Part shown: positions 53,788 through 63,229 of the stretch, in pieces
Position numbering within the stretch: position 1 is the stretch's first letter
Layout: each line of letters starts with the position of its first letter
Origin: Paradesertivirga superstes
Lineage (GTDB): Bacteria; Bacteroidota; Bacteroidia; Sphingobacteriales; Sphingobacteriaceae
Direction: 5' to 3'
Assembly (NCBI RefSeq): GCF_037622515.1
Contig: NZ_JBBJCN010000001.1
Span: 930,001 to 994,000 of the forward strand
DNA length: 64,000 nucleotides
Program-made: the position numbers and the translations under genes
Notes under the pieces: model-generated
The model's input: the letters and a program-made list of their open reading frames with translations, nothing else
Told to the model about the DNA's origin: nothing
Databases searched by the model: none

Positions 53788-56700
53788 TTATATCTCCTTT
53801 TTCTCTGTCTTTTTAAGGGTTTTAAGGTATTCGCTAGGTGTTTGCTGATACTGCGCCTTAAAACATGTGCTAAAATATTTTGGATTGTTAAATCCGACTG
53901 TATAAGCCACTGTAGAAACATTGTCTTCTCCTGCGTTAAACAAGTCTTTCGCCTTCTTAAGTCTTGTCTCACGTACGAATTCAACAGGTGCGATATTGGT
54001 AAGGCTTTTAAACTTTTTAAAGAAGCCCGAACGGCTCATTCTGATGGAACCGGCAACATCATCAATATTAAAGTCAACATCGTCTAACTTATCCTCAACG
54101 ATTGCTATAATTTTCTCCAAAAATGCTTTGTCCTGCGGGGATATAAAAAATTGATCAGAACCATTCAGTTCGTCTTTCGTTCCTTCAACTAAATTTTGAA
54201 ATAACTTTTTTCGACGATTTATTATGTTACTTATGGCAGCTTGTAGCAGCTCCATTTGAAAGGGTTTGGTTACATAATAATCGGCTCCGTAGTTTAATCC
54301 CTGAATCTGGCTTTCCACCGAATACCGTGCGGTAAGTAAAATTACAGGAATGTGGCTTGTAGCCAAATCACCCTTTACCCTTTCGAGTAACTGAATGCCA
54401 TTGAGCACTGGCATCATTATGTCGGTTAAAATCAGATCCGGAAGCAAATCCCTTGCCTTTTCTAAGCCTTCTGCTCCATTGTTGGCAGTTTCCACCCTAT
54501 AAGATTCAACTAATGTACCGGCAAGAAATGTTCTCAGCTCATCATTATCCTCTACTAAAAGCACAAGTGGCCTGTCCTCATTTCCTTCAATCGTTGCAGG
54601 CGACAGCTCTTCATAATCAACCTGTGTAAGTTGGCCATATGTGGAATGTACTTCTTCAGAGTGAGAGTCTATATTGTCCACCTTTAATTCTACGATAACT
54701 TTAAGTCCCGAAGAAGAGTTATTTTCAGCACGGATAAAACCACCGTGCAGTTCTACGAGCTCTTTCGATAAAGCAAGGCCGATACCGGTGCCTTTCTGCG
54801 GTTTGTCTGATAACTGTTCTCCCTCGTAATATAGCTCAAAAATGTCCTTTAGCTCATTTTCCGCTACTCCTACCCCTTCGTCAACAATCTCGACCCTTAA
54901 AAAGCCCGAAGACCCACTCTTTATAATAATTTGTATATGGGACTTGTCTGGAGAGAACTTAATGGCATTAGCCAATAGATTATAAAAAACAATGTCTAAT
55001 TTTTCTTTATCGGCAGGTATAACTAGTTCTGAAAACTCTGAGACTACTTCCACACGCAAATTTCTTTCTCTGAGTACATCAGAAAAATAGGTTCTCATAT
55101 CTTTTAAAAAGGAAACTATTTCAACCTTACTTATTCGCAGTGTAGCTTTTCCACTCTGTACTTTTCTCAGATCTAACAAGTGATTTACCAACCGGACCAT
55201 GCGGCGGGAATTTTTTACCACTGTATTCAGGTATTCCCGTCCCTTTACTGATAGATTTTCTTGTTTTAGAACTTCCTCAGCAGGATTAACAATAAGTGTA
55301 AGAGGAGTCCTTAATTCGTGCGAAATCTGAGTGAAAAATTTCAATTTTAATTCAGCAACCCTGCTATCTATCTCAATCTGTTGCCTTAGCCCAAGAACCG
55401 TAAGAATTGTTCTTCTGATAAGTATAAACAGAACTACAATTATTAGAATATAGATCAGATAGGCCCACCATGTCTTCCAGGGTGGAGGGAGAATAGTGAT
55501 ATGCAATGATCGTATTGGTGCATTCTTATACAGTTCTTCGTTCAAACTTTTAACCTCAAATACATAATTACCGTGAGACAATTTGCTATATGTAGCCCTT
55601 CTTTGGCCTCTGGTATTACTCCAAACATCATCCAGACCCAGTAACCTGGAGGCGTAATTCCGCTTCTCCATCGAATGATAATCCAAAAGGGCAAACTCTA
55701 TACTAAAACTGTTTTGATCATGATTAAGAACGACTTTTTCTGAATTATTAATCGGCACCGCCAAAGGCGAATTATTTCCTGGTACAACCTCTTCGCCATT
55801 CACCTGAAAGCCGGTAAACGCCAATTTGACATTGACTTTTTCTGTCTGAATTTTAGACGGGCTGAACATCAAACAACCTATCGTTGTCCCGAAAAAAAGA
55901 TCGCCGTTCATCGTCTTTGTACATGATGCTTCTGAAAAAGAAGCCTTTGACAGGCCATTATAATGGTTAAAATTCTGAAATTTCTTCTTGTCTAAAGCGA
56001 ACTTGGCAATTCCGTTCTGAGTAGCTATCCAGAGATTCCTCTGATTATCCTCCGCACAGCTCAATAAAAAATCACTGGGTAGCCCATCCCTGGTAGAATA
56101 ATTTAAGAACGACAAGGATTTAAGCGGATTTGTCCCTAATGCCAGGTTGAGCCCTCCCGATGAAGTCAGAACCCACATCTGGTTTCTTGAGTCTTTAAAC
56201 AGGAATTGCACATCATTTCCACCCAGACTATTAATATTTCCCGGCTCCTTCTCATACCGCCGGAATTCATAATTCTCCGGGGAACCCGAATTGGGATCAA
56301 ATACCAAAAGGCCTTCAGTGGTACCAATCCATATCCTGCCGTTTGCATCCTCAGCAAGATGCCTTATTCTCTGGTAGCCGTTTTTTGGATACTTATTGAA
56401 AGAAGTATTAGTTGTAAAAACCGCTTTTCCATTTTTTTCCTGAATAAGGATCAATCCTGCGCCAAAGGTGCCCGCCCATACCCGTCCTTTTTTGTCAACT
56501 AACAGGCAATAAAAAGAACTGTTGCTTATAGAGCCGAATTTCCCGTCGGATAAATATCGGGTAACCTGATATTTATTTCCTTCCGGGTCAATAGGATCTG
56601 CCTTAAATAATCCATCTCCCTTTGTCCCAATCCAAAGCCTCCCTCTACGATCCTCCACTATGGAATAAACACCAGTCTCAAACTTTGGCTTATTGATTAA

Positions 56701-58149
56701 AATATTTTCAATCCGGGTATTGTTTTTATATACCAACAAATCGCCGGACTTCGTTCCCATCCATAGGCGGTTTCTTCTGTCTGTATAAATTCCCCTTATT
56801 TCACCATCTTCTTTTCTGAAAAGATTTGCCTGAGGGAGAAACTGCCTGAAGTCGTGCTCCTTAAAAAGGATCTTTTCGACACCGCCATCGTCGGGTAATA
56901 CCCACAGAACTCCTGCAGGATCATACAAATATCGATTCTTAATTCTCGATAAATTCTCATTTTCGCCTTTATATTCAAAAACAGGAGCCTCAAAAATTTC
57001 TTTCTGACTATTGTAACCTTTGAGACCTTTGATATTTATCCAAACTCTTCCATTTTTATCCTCAAAGATTACGAAATTTCTACTCGTCGCTTTAAATTGA
57101 TAGTTTGACCTGGGAAAAAAATAGGTCAATTTTTTATGAATGGGAGAATATTTTACAAGACAAAAACTATTAGACTCGATCCATAAATTAGAGAAACGAT
57201 CCTCATACATAAATAGCAATGGTGATTTGTCAGTAACCCGTGCTAATACCTCAGATTTACCATTTCCCGAAACAGAAATCAGCATTCCATCTGACGTCGA
57301 ACAGTAAACCTTATTTAAGTCGCGCGACACGCTTATATGATTCAATCTACTATTTGAAATTTTATATGCCTTCCCTATCTTCAGACTCCTGTCAATAGAT
57401 AACAGGTAACCCCGATCAGTCCCCAGCCAAACTAAATTTTTATTTTCAGTTATACCTGTAAATGCTTCTTTTCCTAAACCTTGAATCATTTTGATTTCAA
57501 AACCACCCTTTGGCTTATATTTCAACACCCTTAAACCCAAAGCTGTACCAATCCAGGCATTATTAAATTTGTCAAGGTGAAAAAATGTGATAGCATTCGC
57601 AGGTAACCTATAATTAACGCCCGACTCTTTTGATATCCTGATACAATGGGGTTTACTTCCTGATGAATTGGTAATCAAAAACAAGCCCTCATTTTCAGTT
57701 TTTAGCCAAACGCGACCCTCTTTTACTGCTAAGATTTTGGTGAATGAGACTTTTCGCAACGAAGTATCGTCTAACAACTCCGCTATCGCGATAAACCGTT
57801 GAGTTCGCTTATCAAACCTGTAAACATTATCGTAAGCCTTAACCCATAAGTGACTGGTTTCACCCGGATCTTCAATAATATCATCTATCCGATTACTCTT
57901 AAGGCTGGAGCTGTCTCCCGGAGAAGATTTGAAAACAAGGAAATTATTTCCGTCAAAGCGGGTGATCCCGGACCAGGATCCAAACCACATAAAACCTTCA
58001 CTATCTTTTGTAATAGAGGTAACCTTGTTGTCAGACAAGCCATCGGCAGTGGAGTAATGCCTGACATTTGTTATAACCTGACAATAAGCTTGAACGCAGA
58101 AAACTTGTATTAGTAGAATATATATACAAGCTCTAAATCTTTCACACAT
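53788..58149 (-). CDS. Hybrid two-component regulator with two-bladed propeller sensor (HTCS, PUL 2)
   Basis: A 1453-residue sensor/regulator. A signal peptide (about 1-24) precedes a periplasmic sensor of many Reg_prop repeats (about 30-760, recurring GFMWFGSWSGITRFDG, RLWIGTKGDGLFK, RIWIGTTEGLLVFD). A Y_Y_Y domain (about 790-885) and a TM helix (about 894-915) follow. The cytoplasmic part holds HisKA with His944 (ISHELRTP), HATPase (about 1050-1155, GTGIGLALSK), receiver with Asp1243 (LTDIMMP) and AraC/HTH_18 (about 1350-1447). It senses an oligosaccharide and should activate the adjacent susC operon and perhaps the GH3 gene. All catalytic residues look intact. Confidence 0.95.
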   Translation of the reverse strand: MCERFRACIYILLIQVFCVQAYCQVITNVRHYSTADGLSDNKVTSITKDSEGFMWFGSWSGITRFDGNNFLVFKSSPGDSSSLKSNRIDDIIEDPGETSHLWVKAYDNVYRFDKRTQRFIAIAELLDDTSLRKVSFTKILAVKEGRVWLKTENEGLFLITNSSGSKPHCIRISKESGVNYRLPANAITFFHLDKFNNAWIGTALGLRVLKYKPKGGFEIKMIQGLGKEAFTGITENKNLVWLGTDRGYLLSIDRSLKIGKAYKISNSRLNHISVSRDLNKVYCSTSDGMLISVSGNGKSEVLARVTDKSPLLFMYEDRFSNLWIESNSFCLVKYSPIHKKLTYFFPRSNYQFKATSRNFVIFEDKNGRVWINIKGLKGYNSQKEIFEAPVFEYKGENENLSRIKNRYLYDPAGVLWVLPDDGGVEKILFKEHDFRQFLPQANLFRKEDGEIRGIYTDRRNRLWMGTKSGDLLVYKNNTRIENILINKPKFETGVYSIVEDRRGRLWIGTKGDGLFKADPIDPEGNKYQVTRYLSDGKFGSISNSSFYCLLVDKKGRVWAGTFGAGLILIQEKNGKAVFTTNTSFNKYPKNGYQRIRHLAEDANGRIWIGTTEGLLVFDPNSGSPENYEFRRYEKEPGNINSLGGNDVQFLFKDSRNQMWVLTSSGGLNLALGTNPLKSLSFLNYSTRDGLPSDFLLSCAEDNQRNLWIATQNGIAKFALDKKKFQNFNHYNGLSKASFSEASCTKTMNGDLFFGTTIGCLMFSPSKIQTEKVNVKLAFTGFQVNGEEVVPGNNSPLAVPINNSEKVVLNHDQNSFSIEFALLDYHSMEKRNYASRLLGLDDVWSNTRGQRRATYSKLSHGNYVFEVKSLNEELYKNAPIRSLHITILPPPWKTWWAYLIYILIIVVLFILIRRTILTVLGLRQQIEIDSRVAELKLKFFTQISHELRTPLTLIVNPAEEVLKQENLSVKGREYLNTVVKNSRRMVRLVNHLLDLRKVQSGKATLRISKVEIVSFLKDMRTYFSDVLRERNLRVEVVSEFSELVIPADKEKLDIVFYNLLANAIKFSPDKSHIQIIIKSGSSGFLRVEIVDEGVGVAENELKDIFELYYEGEQLSDKPQKGTGIGLALSKELVELHGGFIRAENNSSSGLKVIVELKVDNIDSHSEEVHSTYGQLTQVDYEELSPATIEGNEDRPLVLLVEDNDELRTFLAGTLVESYRVETANNGAEGLEKARDLLPDLILTDIMMPVLNGIQLLERVKGDLATSHIPVILLTARYSVESQIQGLNYGADYYVTKPFQMELLQAAISNIINRRKKLFQNLVEGTKDELNGSDQFFISPQDKAFLEKIIAIVEDKLDDVDFNIDDVAGSIRMSRSGFFKKFKSLTNIAPVEFVRETRLKKAKDLFNAGEDNVSTVAYTVGFNNPKYFSTCFKAQYQQTPSEYLKTLKKTEKKEI

Positions 58150-58180
58150 TAATAATACGGTTAACCTGGCAAATTCTTAA

Positions 58181-58210
58181 CAGTCCCCGAACTATGAAGT
58201 TCGGAGACTG
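58181..58210. terminator. Hairpin between the GH3 gene and the PUL 2 regulator
   Basis: CAGTC-C-CCGAACT and AGTTCGG-A-GACTG form a 12-bp stem with one internal mismatch and a 4-base loop. It is about 100 bases past the GH3 stop. No clear T-run follows on the minus strand, so it may be a weak terminator or an mRNA-stabilising structure. Confidence 0.5.
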
Positions 58211-58310
58211 AAAATCTACGCTAAAAATACCAATTAACCATCAGAACGATACTGCTTTTTGCAAAAATAAACGCAGCGCCAGGTGTCCCTTTGTAAAGGG
58301 CCTTAAGAAT

Positions 58311-60923
58311 CTAATTTATAGTAATTATTTTTTGTGTTACGTTACTGCTTGTGTGAAGCTCGTCAGGCTGATTTCCTCCTACCGCGATATTTACTTTGCC
58401 TGTAAACTGAATGCTCAGACCCTTAGAACTTATATAGGACAAATCCTTAGGTGACAATGTAAACTTGACGATCTTACTTTCGCCAGCCTTAAGAGTGATC
58501 CGCTCAAAACCTTTTAAGGCTTTAAGAGGGGCCTTTACAGAAGAATTTTGATTAACAACGTAAAGCTGTGCTACTTCCTCGCCTTCTAGTTTTCCCGTGT
58601 TGGTTACTCTGACTGATACAAGTACGTTTTTCCCCTTTATTACTTTTGCCGGGACAGCCAGCTGATCGTATTTAAAGGTTGTATAACTTAAACCATAACC
58701 AAAACCGTACAATGGCTTATTTTTAAAATAACGGTAGGTTCTGTTATCCATATTGTAATCTGTAAAACTTGCCAGATCACTGTCTCCTTTATAAAATGTT
58801 ACCGGTAACTTACCTGAAGGATTATAATCGCCAAAGAGGATATCCGCTACCGCTGTTCCTGCCGACTGCCCGCCGTACCACGCGTTTAAAATAGCCGGAA
58901 TATTATCCGATTCCCATGGCGTTGCAATTGCGCTTCCTGTCATCATTACAAAAACCACAGGTTTGCCGGTCGATTTTAATGATTTCATTAATTCCGTTTG
59001 AACGGCAGGTAATAAAATTGAAGTACGATCGCCGCCAGCGAAACCGGGATCATCAACCCTCATTGATTCCCCCTCTAACTGGGGAGAAATTCCTCCTGCA
59101 AATATGAATGCATCTGCATCTTTGTAACGTTCAGCCAAAGCGGTAAAATTCGTTTTTACATAATGGCCAATATTGAACTTTAAATGAGCATTACCATCGC
59201 CCTGCCAGAATTCAATAACTACATTGTACACAGAGTCTTTTTGCGATTTTAGGTTAAACCTTTTTAGCTCCCGTTTTTTAGTTGCCCAGTCGTCTATAAC
59301 TATCTTTCCGTTTACCATAAGCCTGTAGCCATTATCAGCATCGATCTCCAATGCCAGGCTCTGATCAGCCTTTGCTTTGAAATTAGTGGTATAACGGGCG
59401 GAGAAATCATTAGCGTTAAGATTATTAATTACTGTCTGACCTTCCTGCCAGATATGATTTATCACACTTTCGTTTCTGACGGCAGGCTGTCCCTTAAGCT
59501 CTATATTATCAAAATACTCCGCTTTAAAACCTTGCTTGCCTTCATAGGAAAACAGGTTGCTTACATCTTCATAATTCAAAAGGTCATTATTGGTAAAGTT
59601 TATCGCCTTCTCATAAATAACTTCCGTATTTGCTCCAACCTTATCTTTTATCCCCTGTAATACAGTAGAGAGCTTAGAAGGATTCCCGTTATAGTTACCT
59701 AGAATTGAAACAGAATTATCTGCATTAGGTCCTAAGACTACAATTTTCCTTAAGCTCTTACTAAGAGGAAGGATCTTATCATTCTTAAGCAAAACCATCG
59801 ACTGGCGAGCCATTTGCAGAGCATGCGCCTTATGTTCGCTGCTCTCTAAAACTGATGCCGGAGTTTGAGCATATTTCACCATAGAAACAGGATCGAACAG
59901 GCCCAATTGGAATCTGATCATAAATAGGCGTTTAACTGAAATATCAATTTGCTTTTCGCTAATTTTCTCATTCTTTACAGCTTGTACCAGAGAAAGGTAA
60001 GCACCCTTTCCGCACTCTACATCTGTTCCGTGAAATACAGCATCAACCGATGCTGATTCAGCGTCGGGATGAGTTTTGTGCTTGGTAAAAAAATCTTCAA
60101 TTCCGGCGCAATCCGAGGTTACATAACCTTTGAAATTCCATTGATCACGCAGAATGTCATTCATTAGAATATCACTGGCGCAGCAGGGTTGGGTGCGAAA
60201 GGCATTATAAGCGCACATTACACCAGCTACTTTTGAATCAACTACCAGTTTCTGAAAAGCGGGCAAATAAGTATCCCAAAGATCATATGCAGAAACATCC
60301 ACATCAAAATTATGTCGCAAAGGCTCGGGACCGCTATGCACCGCATAATGTTTGGCACAAGCTGCAGCTTTCAAATATTTCGGATCATTTCCCTGTAATC
60401 CCTTTACAAAGGCATCTCCAAGAACTGAGGTAAGAAAAGGGTCTTCTCCATAAGTTTCCTGGCCTCTTCCCCAACGCGGATCGCGAAAAATATTGATATT
60501 AGGTGTCCAATAAGTGAGACCCTGGTATCTTTTGCCGGGCTTTCCGGATTCCAGGGCCTTATTGTAAATGGCTCTCCCTTCCAATGCAGAATAATCAGCC
60601 ATTTTAAACAGCGAAGCCGGATTAAAAGTTGCCGCCATGGCTATTGCCTGCGGAAAAACTGTTGTATTATAAGGAGTTCTTGCAACCCCATGTAATGTTT
60701 CATTCCACCAATCATATGCGGGTACTCCAAGACGCGGGATTGACGGTGCGGTATTTAACATCTGGGCAACCTTCTCCTCTAATGTAAGTCTGCTGACTAA
60801 ATCATCAACGCGTTTCTCAAAAGTCAAATTATAATCCTGAAAAGGAAACTTTGAAGTTTGGGAAAAACTGGCCTGTGGAATAAAGAACAGGCAAATGATG
60901 CCCGTTATTAAGATAATTCTCAT
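58311..60923 (-). CDS. Glycoside hydrolase family 3 with PA14 insert
   Basis: An 870-residue exported beta-glycosidase (signal peptide about 1-21, ends SFSQ). The N-terminal TIM barrel carries KH (191-192) and the nucleophile Asp271 in VTSDCAGI. The C-terminal sandwich is interrupted by a PA14 domain (about 455-595, GFKAEYFDNIELKGQPA), and a fibronectin type III-like domain ends the protein (about 775-860). The ETLHGVAR and CAYNAF segments resemble the xylosidase/arabinosidase/glucosidase branch of GH3. Exact sugar specificity is not decidable. It lies directly upstream of the PUL 2 regulator on the same strand. Confidence 0.92.
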   Translation of the reverse strand: MRIILITGIICLFFIPQASFSQTSKFPFQDYNLTFEKRVDDLVSRLTLEEKVAQMLNTAPSIPRLGVPAYDWWNETLHGVARTPYNTTVFPQAIAMAATFNPASLFKMADYSALEGRAIYNKALESGKPGKRYQGLTYWTPNINIFRDPRWGRGQETYGEDPFLTSVLGDAFVKGLQGNDPKYLKAAACAKHYAVHSGPEPLRHNFDVDVSAYDLWDTYLPAFQKLVVDSKVAGVMCAYNAFRTQPCCASDILMNDILRDQWNFKGYVTSDCAGIEDFFTKHKTHPDAESASVDAVFHGTDVECGKGAYLSLVQAVKNEKISEKQIDISVKRLFMIRFQLGLFDPVSMVKYAQTPASVLESSEHKAHALQMARQSMVLLKNDKILPLSKSLRKIVVLGPNADNSVSILGNYNGNPSKLSTVLQGIKDKVGANTEVIYEKAINFTNNDLLNYEDVSNLFSYEGKQGFKAEYFDNIELKGQPAVRNESVINHIWQEGQTVINNLNANDFSARYTTNFKAKADQSLALEIDADNGYRLMVNGKIVIDDWATKKRELKRFNLKSQKDSVYNVVIEFWQGDGNAHLKFNIGHYVKTNFTALAERYKDADAFIFAGGISPQLEGESMRVDDPGFAGGDRTSILLPAVQTELMKSLKSTGKPVVFVMMTGSAIATPWESDNIPAILNAWYGGQSAGTAVADILFGDYNPSGKLPVTFYKGDSDLASFTDYNMDNRTYRYFKNKPLYGFGYGLSYTTFKYDQLAVPAKVIKGKNVLVSVRVTNTGKLEGEEVAQLYVVNQNSSVKAPLKALKGFERITLKAGESKIVKFTLSPKDLSYISSKGLSIQFTGKVNIAVGGNQPDELHTSSNVTQKIITIN

Positions 60924-61299
60924 TTTAAAAATGGTTTAGAGTATATTGATTGTCTGTTGTATTTAATAACCAGAAGGAAAATCACTTAATAAACTTTCTG
61001 AAATGGGCTGAATACTGGTCGCGCATCAGGTAATAGTATTTGTGTATAAAATCAGGTTCATCTTTTATTTTTGGCACCATCTGAATTTGCTTACAAACCT
61101 ATATCAGAATTAAAAAAAAAGGGTTAAAAATTTGGTCGAACAGGTACAAATTCAGGTAAACAATGAATATTATTACTGATATCTCAGAGTACTTTAGCTG
61201 GAGATGGGTTTGTGAGATATATAAAATTAAACGATTACCAGAGCCTCTTGATCATAAAAAGGCTTGAACTTGAAATTAATGGCTTGTTCGAAGGACCTC
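60924..61299. other. Upstream region of the GH3 gene
   Basis: About 375 bases. On the minus strand TAGGTTTG (61101-61094) fits the -7 consensus and would give a leader of about 165 bases. TATCAGAATT (61102-61111, plus strand), immediately adjacent, is a 10-base match to the PUL 2 tandem repeat but in the opposite orientation relative to its gene. ATCTGAATTTG at 61079-61089 is a further imperfect copy. Confidence 0.35.
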
Positions 61300-61361
61300 A
61301 AAAAAGAAAGGTCTTCAAACGGGGAGAATGAAGACCTTTTAACTAACCAATTATAAACCTG
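61300..61361 (-). ncRNA. Candidate small RNA (about 60 nt) with intrinsic terminator
   Basis: Just upstream of this interval, on the minus strand, is a full promoter (61394-61365). Transcription from about 61361 would produce a ~22-nt unpaired head, then AAAGGTCTTC (61339-61330) paired perfectly with GAAGACCTTT (61316-61307) and a C-T6 tail ending at 61300. No reading frame fits. It could be a free small RNA or the attenuated leader of the GH3 gene, which starts 376 bases further on. Confidence 0.6.
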
Positions 61362-61364
61362 AGA

Positions 61365-61394
61365 CAAAGATATAAAATTTGCCAGAAATACAAA
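61365..61394 (-). promoter_or_regulatory. Full Bacteroidota promoter of the small RNA candidate
   Basis: Minus strand: TTTG (61394-61391), 18-base spacer, TATCTTTG (61372-61365). Box sequences and spacing are the same as in the sigma-factor promoter at 20066-20095. Confidence 0.7.
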
Positions 61395-61452
61395 GAATTT
61401 TAACAAAAATTAACAGTTTGGCAATTGAGAAATCAAATTATTGCAAAAGCAA

Positions 61453-61704
61453 AAACCCCCGTCTGAAAGACAAGGGTTTATATGAGGTATATTTGGATAG
61501 TTTGGTTTCTAAATGTACGCTTTTTTTCAATTTTGCAAAAAAATTATTCAAACTAATGCCTGCATTATCAATTTCATAATCGATTCATCTGGCGGACCCA
61601 CTACTATTTAATTAAAATCTACCACGGTTAAAAAGCAAATCTTCTGTACTCACAAATCAGGACTGTACATTCTTAAAATTTAAGGCCCAGTGAAAGAAGA
61701 TTTG
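61453..61704 (-). terminator. Structured region and terminator downstream of the DUF892 gene
   Basis: CAAATCTTCT (61636-61645) and AGAAGATTTG (61695-61704) are perfect complements enclosing a TGTAC/GTACA pair. Further on, AAACCC and GGGTTT (61479-61453) with an inner GTCT/AGAC pair are followed on the minus strand by TTGCTTTTGC, a probable terminator about 270 bases after the stop. No reading frame of coding quality lies between. Confidence 0.45.
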
Positions 61705-61747
61705 GAATACATACTTTTAGCAAAAAGATTTGTTTATACCACTTCAT

Positions 61748-62281
61748 CTAATTATCAAGGTGGTGCTTTGATATTAATAAAAACAGTTTGTCATTGTCTT
61801 TAGCCTCATCCATATTCTCGGTTAACAGGGTTTTTGCCTGGTTATATCCCAGCTTAGCAGCGGCAATTCTCAATGTTCGGTAAGCACCTACCTCAACATG
61901 TTTTATTATATGAGCATAAAATATTAGTGACATATCTCTTTGAAAGGAGTTAGCTGGTGTTTTACTAATCGCTACATATGTTTCCTGAACAATTGCTTCT
62001 ACTCCTAAGGAATGATTCTCATAGTCATCCACTATAAAAAATTTAGCTATTTCGTCAATACGTTTAAGTTGTTTATGAGTGTCTTCCAAACTCTCGTCAA
62101 AAGCCAGCCTCAAACTCGGGAAAGAGGCCAAAGACCCCAAAATGGCAAGATTCTTTGACAAATGCGTTAATGCACAGTACATGGTACTTAATTGAGTTTT
62201 GAAGACCGCACTAAAAGCTAGCGCATCAAAGCCTTTAGTGTTTTCTTCATGTGGAATTTGCAGAGGTTTGAGGATATTCAT
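61748..62281 (-). CDS. DUF892 ferritin-like protein (YciE/YciF family)
   Basis: A 177-residue all-helical protein of the DUF892 family (PF05974), four-helix-bundle ferritin-like proteins linked to stress responses. Visible elements are the first helix pair (VFKTQLSTMYCALTHLSKNL), LRLAFDESLEDTHKQLKRI with Glu and His positions of a possible di-metal site, and the C-terminal EVGAYRTLRIAAAKLGYNQAKTLLTENMDEAKDND. It follows a response regulator gene by 46 bases, so both may be one stress unit. Confidence 0.85.
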   Translation of the reverse strand: MNILKPLQIPHEENTKGFDALAFSAVFKTQLSTMYCALTHLSKNLAILGSLASFPSLRLAFDESLEDTHKQLKRIDEIAKFFIVDDYENHSLGVEAIVQETYVAISKTPANSFQRDMSLIFYAHIIKHVEVGAYRTLRIAAAKLGYNQAKTLLTENMDEAKDNDKLFLLISKHHLDN

Positions 62282-62327
62282 ATATAAGCAAATGTTTCTA
62301 TAATAGTTTACCGGAGATTAAAGTGTC

Positions 62328-62735
62328 TTAGCTTGCTGTGGCTAAATTGGAAATCATAATGTCTTCAAGCATTTCTTTTGTCAAAGGCTTTGACAGAAAG
62401 CCGTTAACAGCGGTGTACTGCTTTGACCGTTGAATCTCCCGGATATCAGTTGATGATGATAAGATATAAATATCGATACATTTCCCTAAAGAGGGACTGA
62501 TTTCTTTATACCGATCTAAAAAATTCCAGCCATCCATCACAGGCATATTGAGGTCAAGCAATATTACGTCGGGTAACATCAATTTGCTGCTTTGATTATG
62601 AATTATATCCTCTAAGGCTTTTTGTGCTTCCAAATAAGGAGTTATGGTTTCAAAAAAACCATGGTTTTTAATAATTATTTTAGCAATCAGCAGATTGATT
62701 AAGTAATCGTCAATTACAAATATACTTTTGTTCAT
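62328..62735 (-). CDS. Single-domain response regulator
   Basis: About 135 residues forming one receiver domain: FVIDDYLINLLI with the acidic pair (its second Asp followed by Tyr), phosphoacceptor Asp in LLDLNMPVMDG, the switch Ser in ILSSST and Lys in FLSKPLT. There is no output domain, so it is a CheY-like or phosphorelay component. ATG 62735 is chosen; the frame's earlier TTG at 62777 would add an unlikely 14 residues. No histidine kinase is adjacent. Confidence 0.9.
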   Translation of the reverse strand: MNKSIFVIDDYLINLLIAKIIIKNHGFFETITPYLEAQKALEDIIHNQSSKLMLPDVILLDLNMPVMDGWNFLDRYKEISPSLGKCIDIYILSSSTDIREIQRSKQYTAVNGFLSKPLTKEMLEDIMISNLATAS

Positions 62736-62777
62736 TTCCTGATTATTAGAAATACAGTATAACCAATTCAGTGCCAA

Positions 62778-63229
62778 TAATAAAACACTGCTTCAGGCCA
62801 CTCAGAACAGGGTGGAAATTTCACTATGCAGGCCCAGGACTAAAAACGCCTTATTTAACGTACAATTAATATTCTATCTAAAATGAAACCCAATAAAACG
62901 TATCTCATAAATGAGCTATCCAAAAGATCGACCATTTATCTTCTATTACAGGTAAAATTTGGAAGATCTGCAATAATCGCCCTTGCCTGAACTATGGTAA
63001 AACAGTCACCGCGAAGGCTATTTTAATATAAATACTGGTTCTCTGCATGGTTTTCGGCTCTCTTAACCATGCACTCTTGCTTGTCTTAAGACTGGACTGA
63101 AAAAAATTTAACACTGTAATTCGCGGACTATAACCTGGACAAACACTAAACATACTTTGATCCATAAGAAAATCTATGTTATTTTTTTAAGTCGATATTT
63201 TAATTACCTCATGACTCTAGTGCGAATGG
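62778..63229. other. 452-base intergenic stretch without a gene
   Basis: TGCATGGTT (63044-63052) and AACCATGCA (63065-63073) form a perfect 9-bp stem with a 12-base loop. It lies about 155 bases past the stop of the 63230 gene and is not followed by a T-run. GTCTTAAGAC near 63083 is a 10-base palindrome. No promoter box for the response regulator was recognised. Confidence 0.45.

Noticed and set aside
61379..61579. 66-codon plus-strand frame in the intergenic region upstream of GH3
   Set aside because: Begins with TTG inside the small RNA promoter, runs through a terminator hairpin, and has no coding character.
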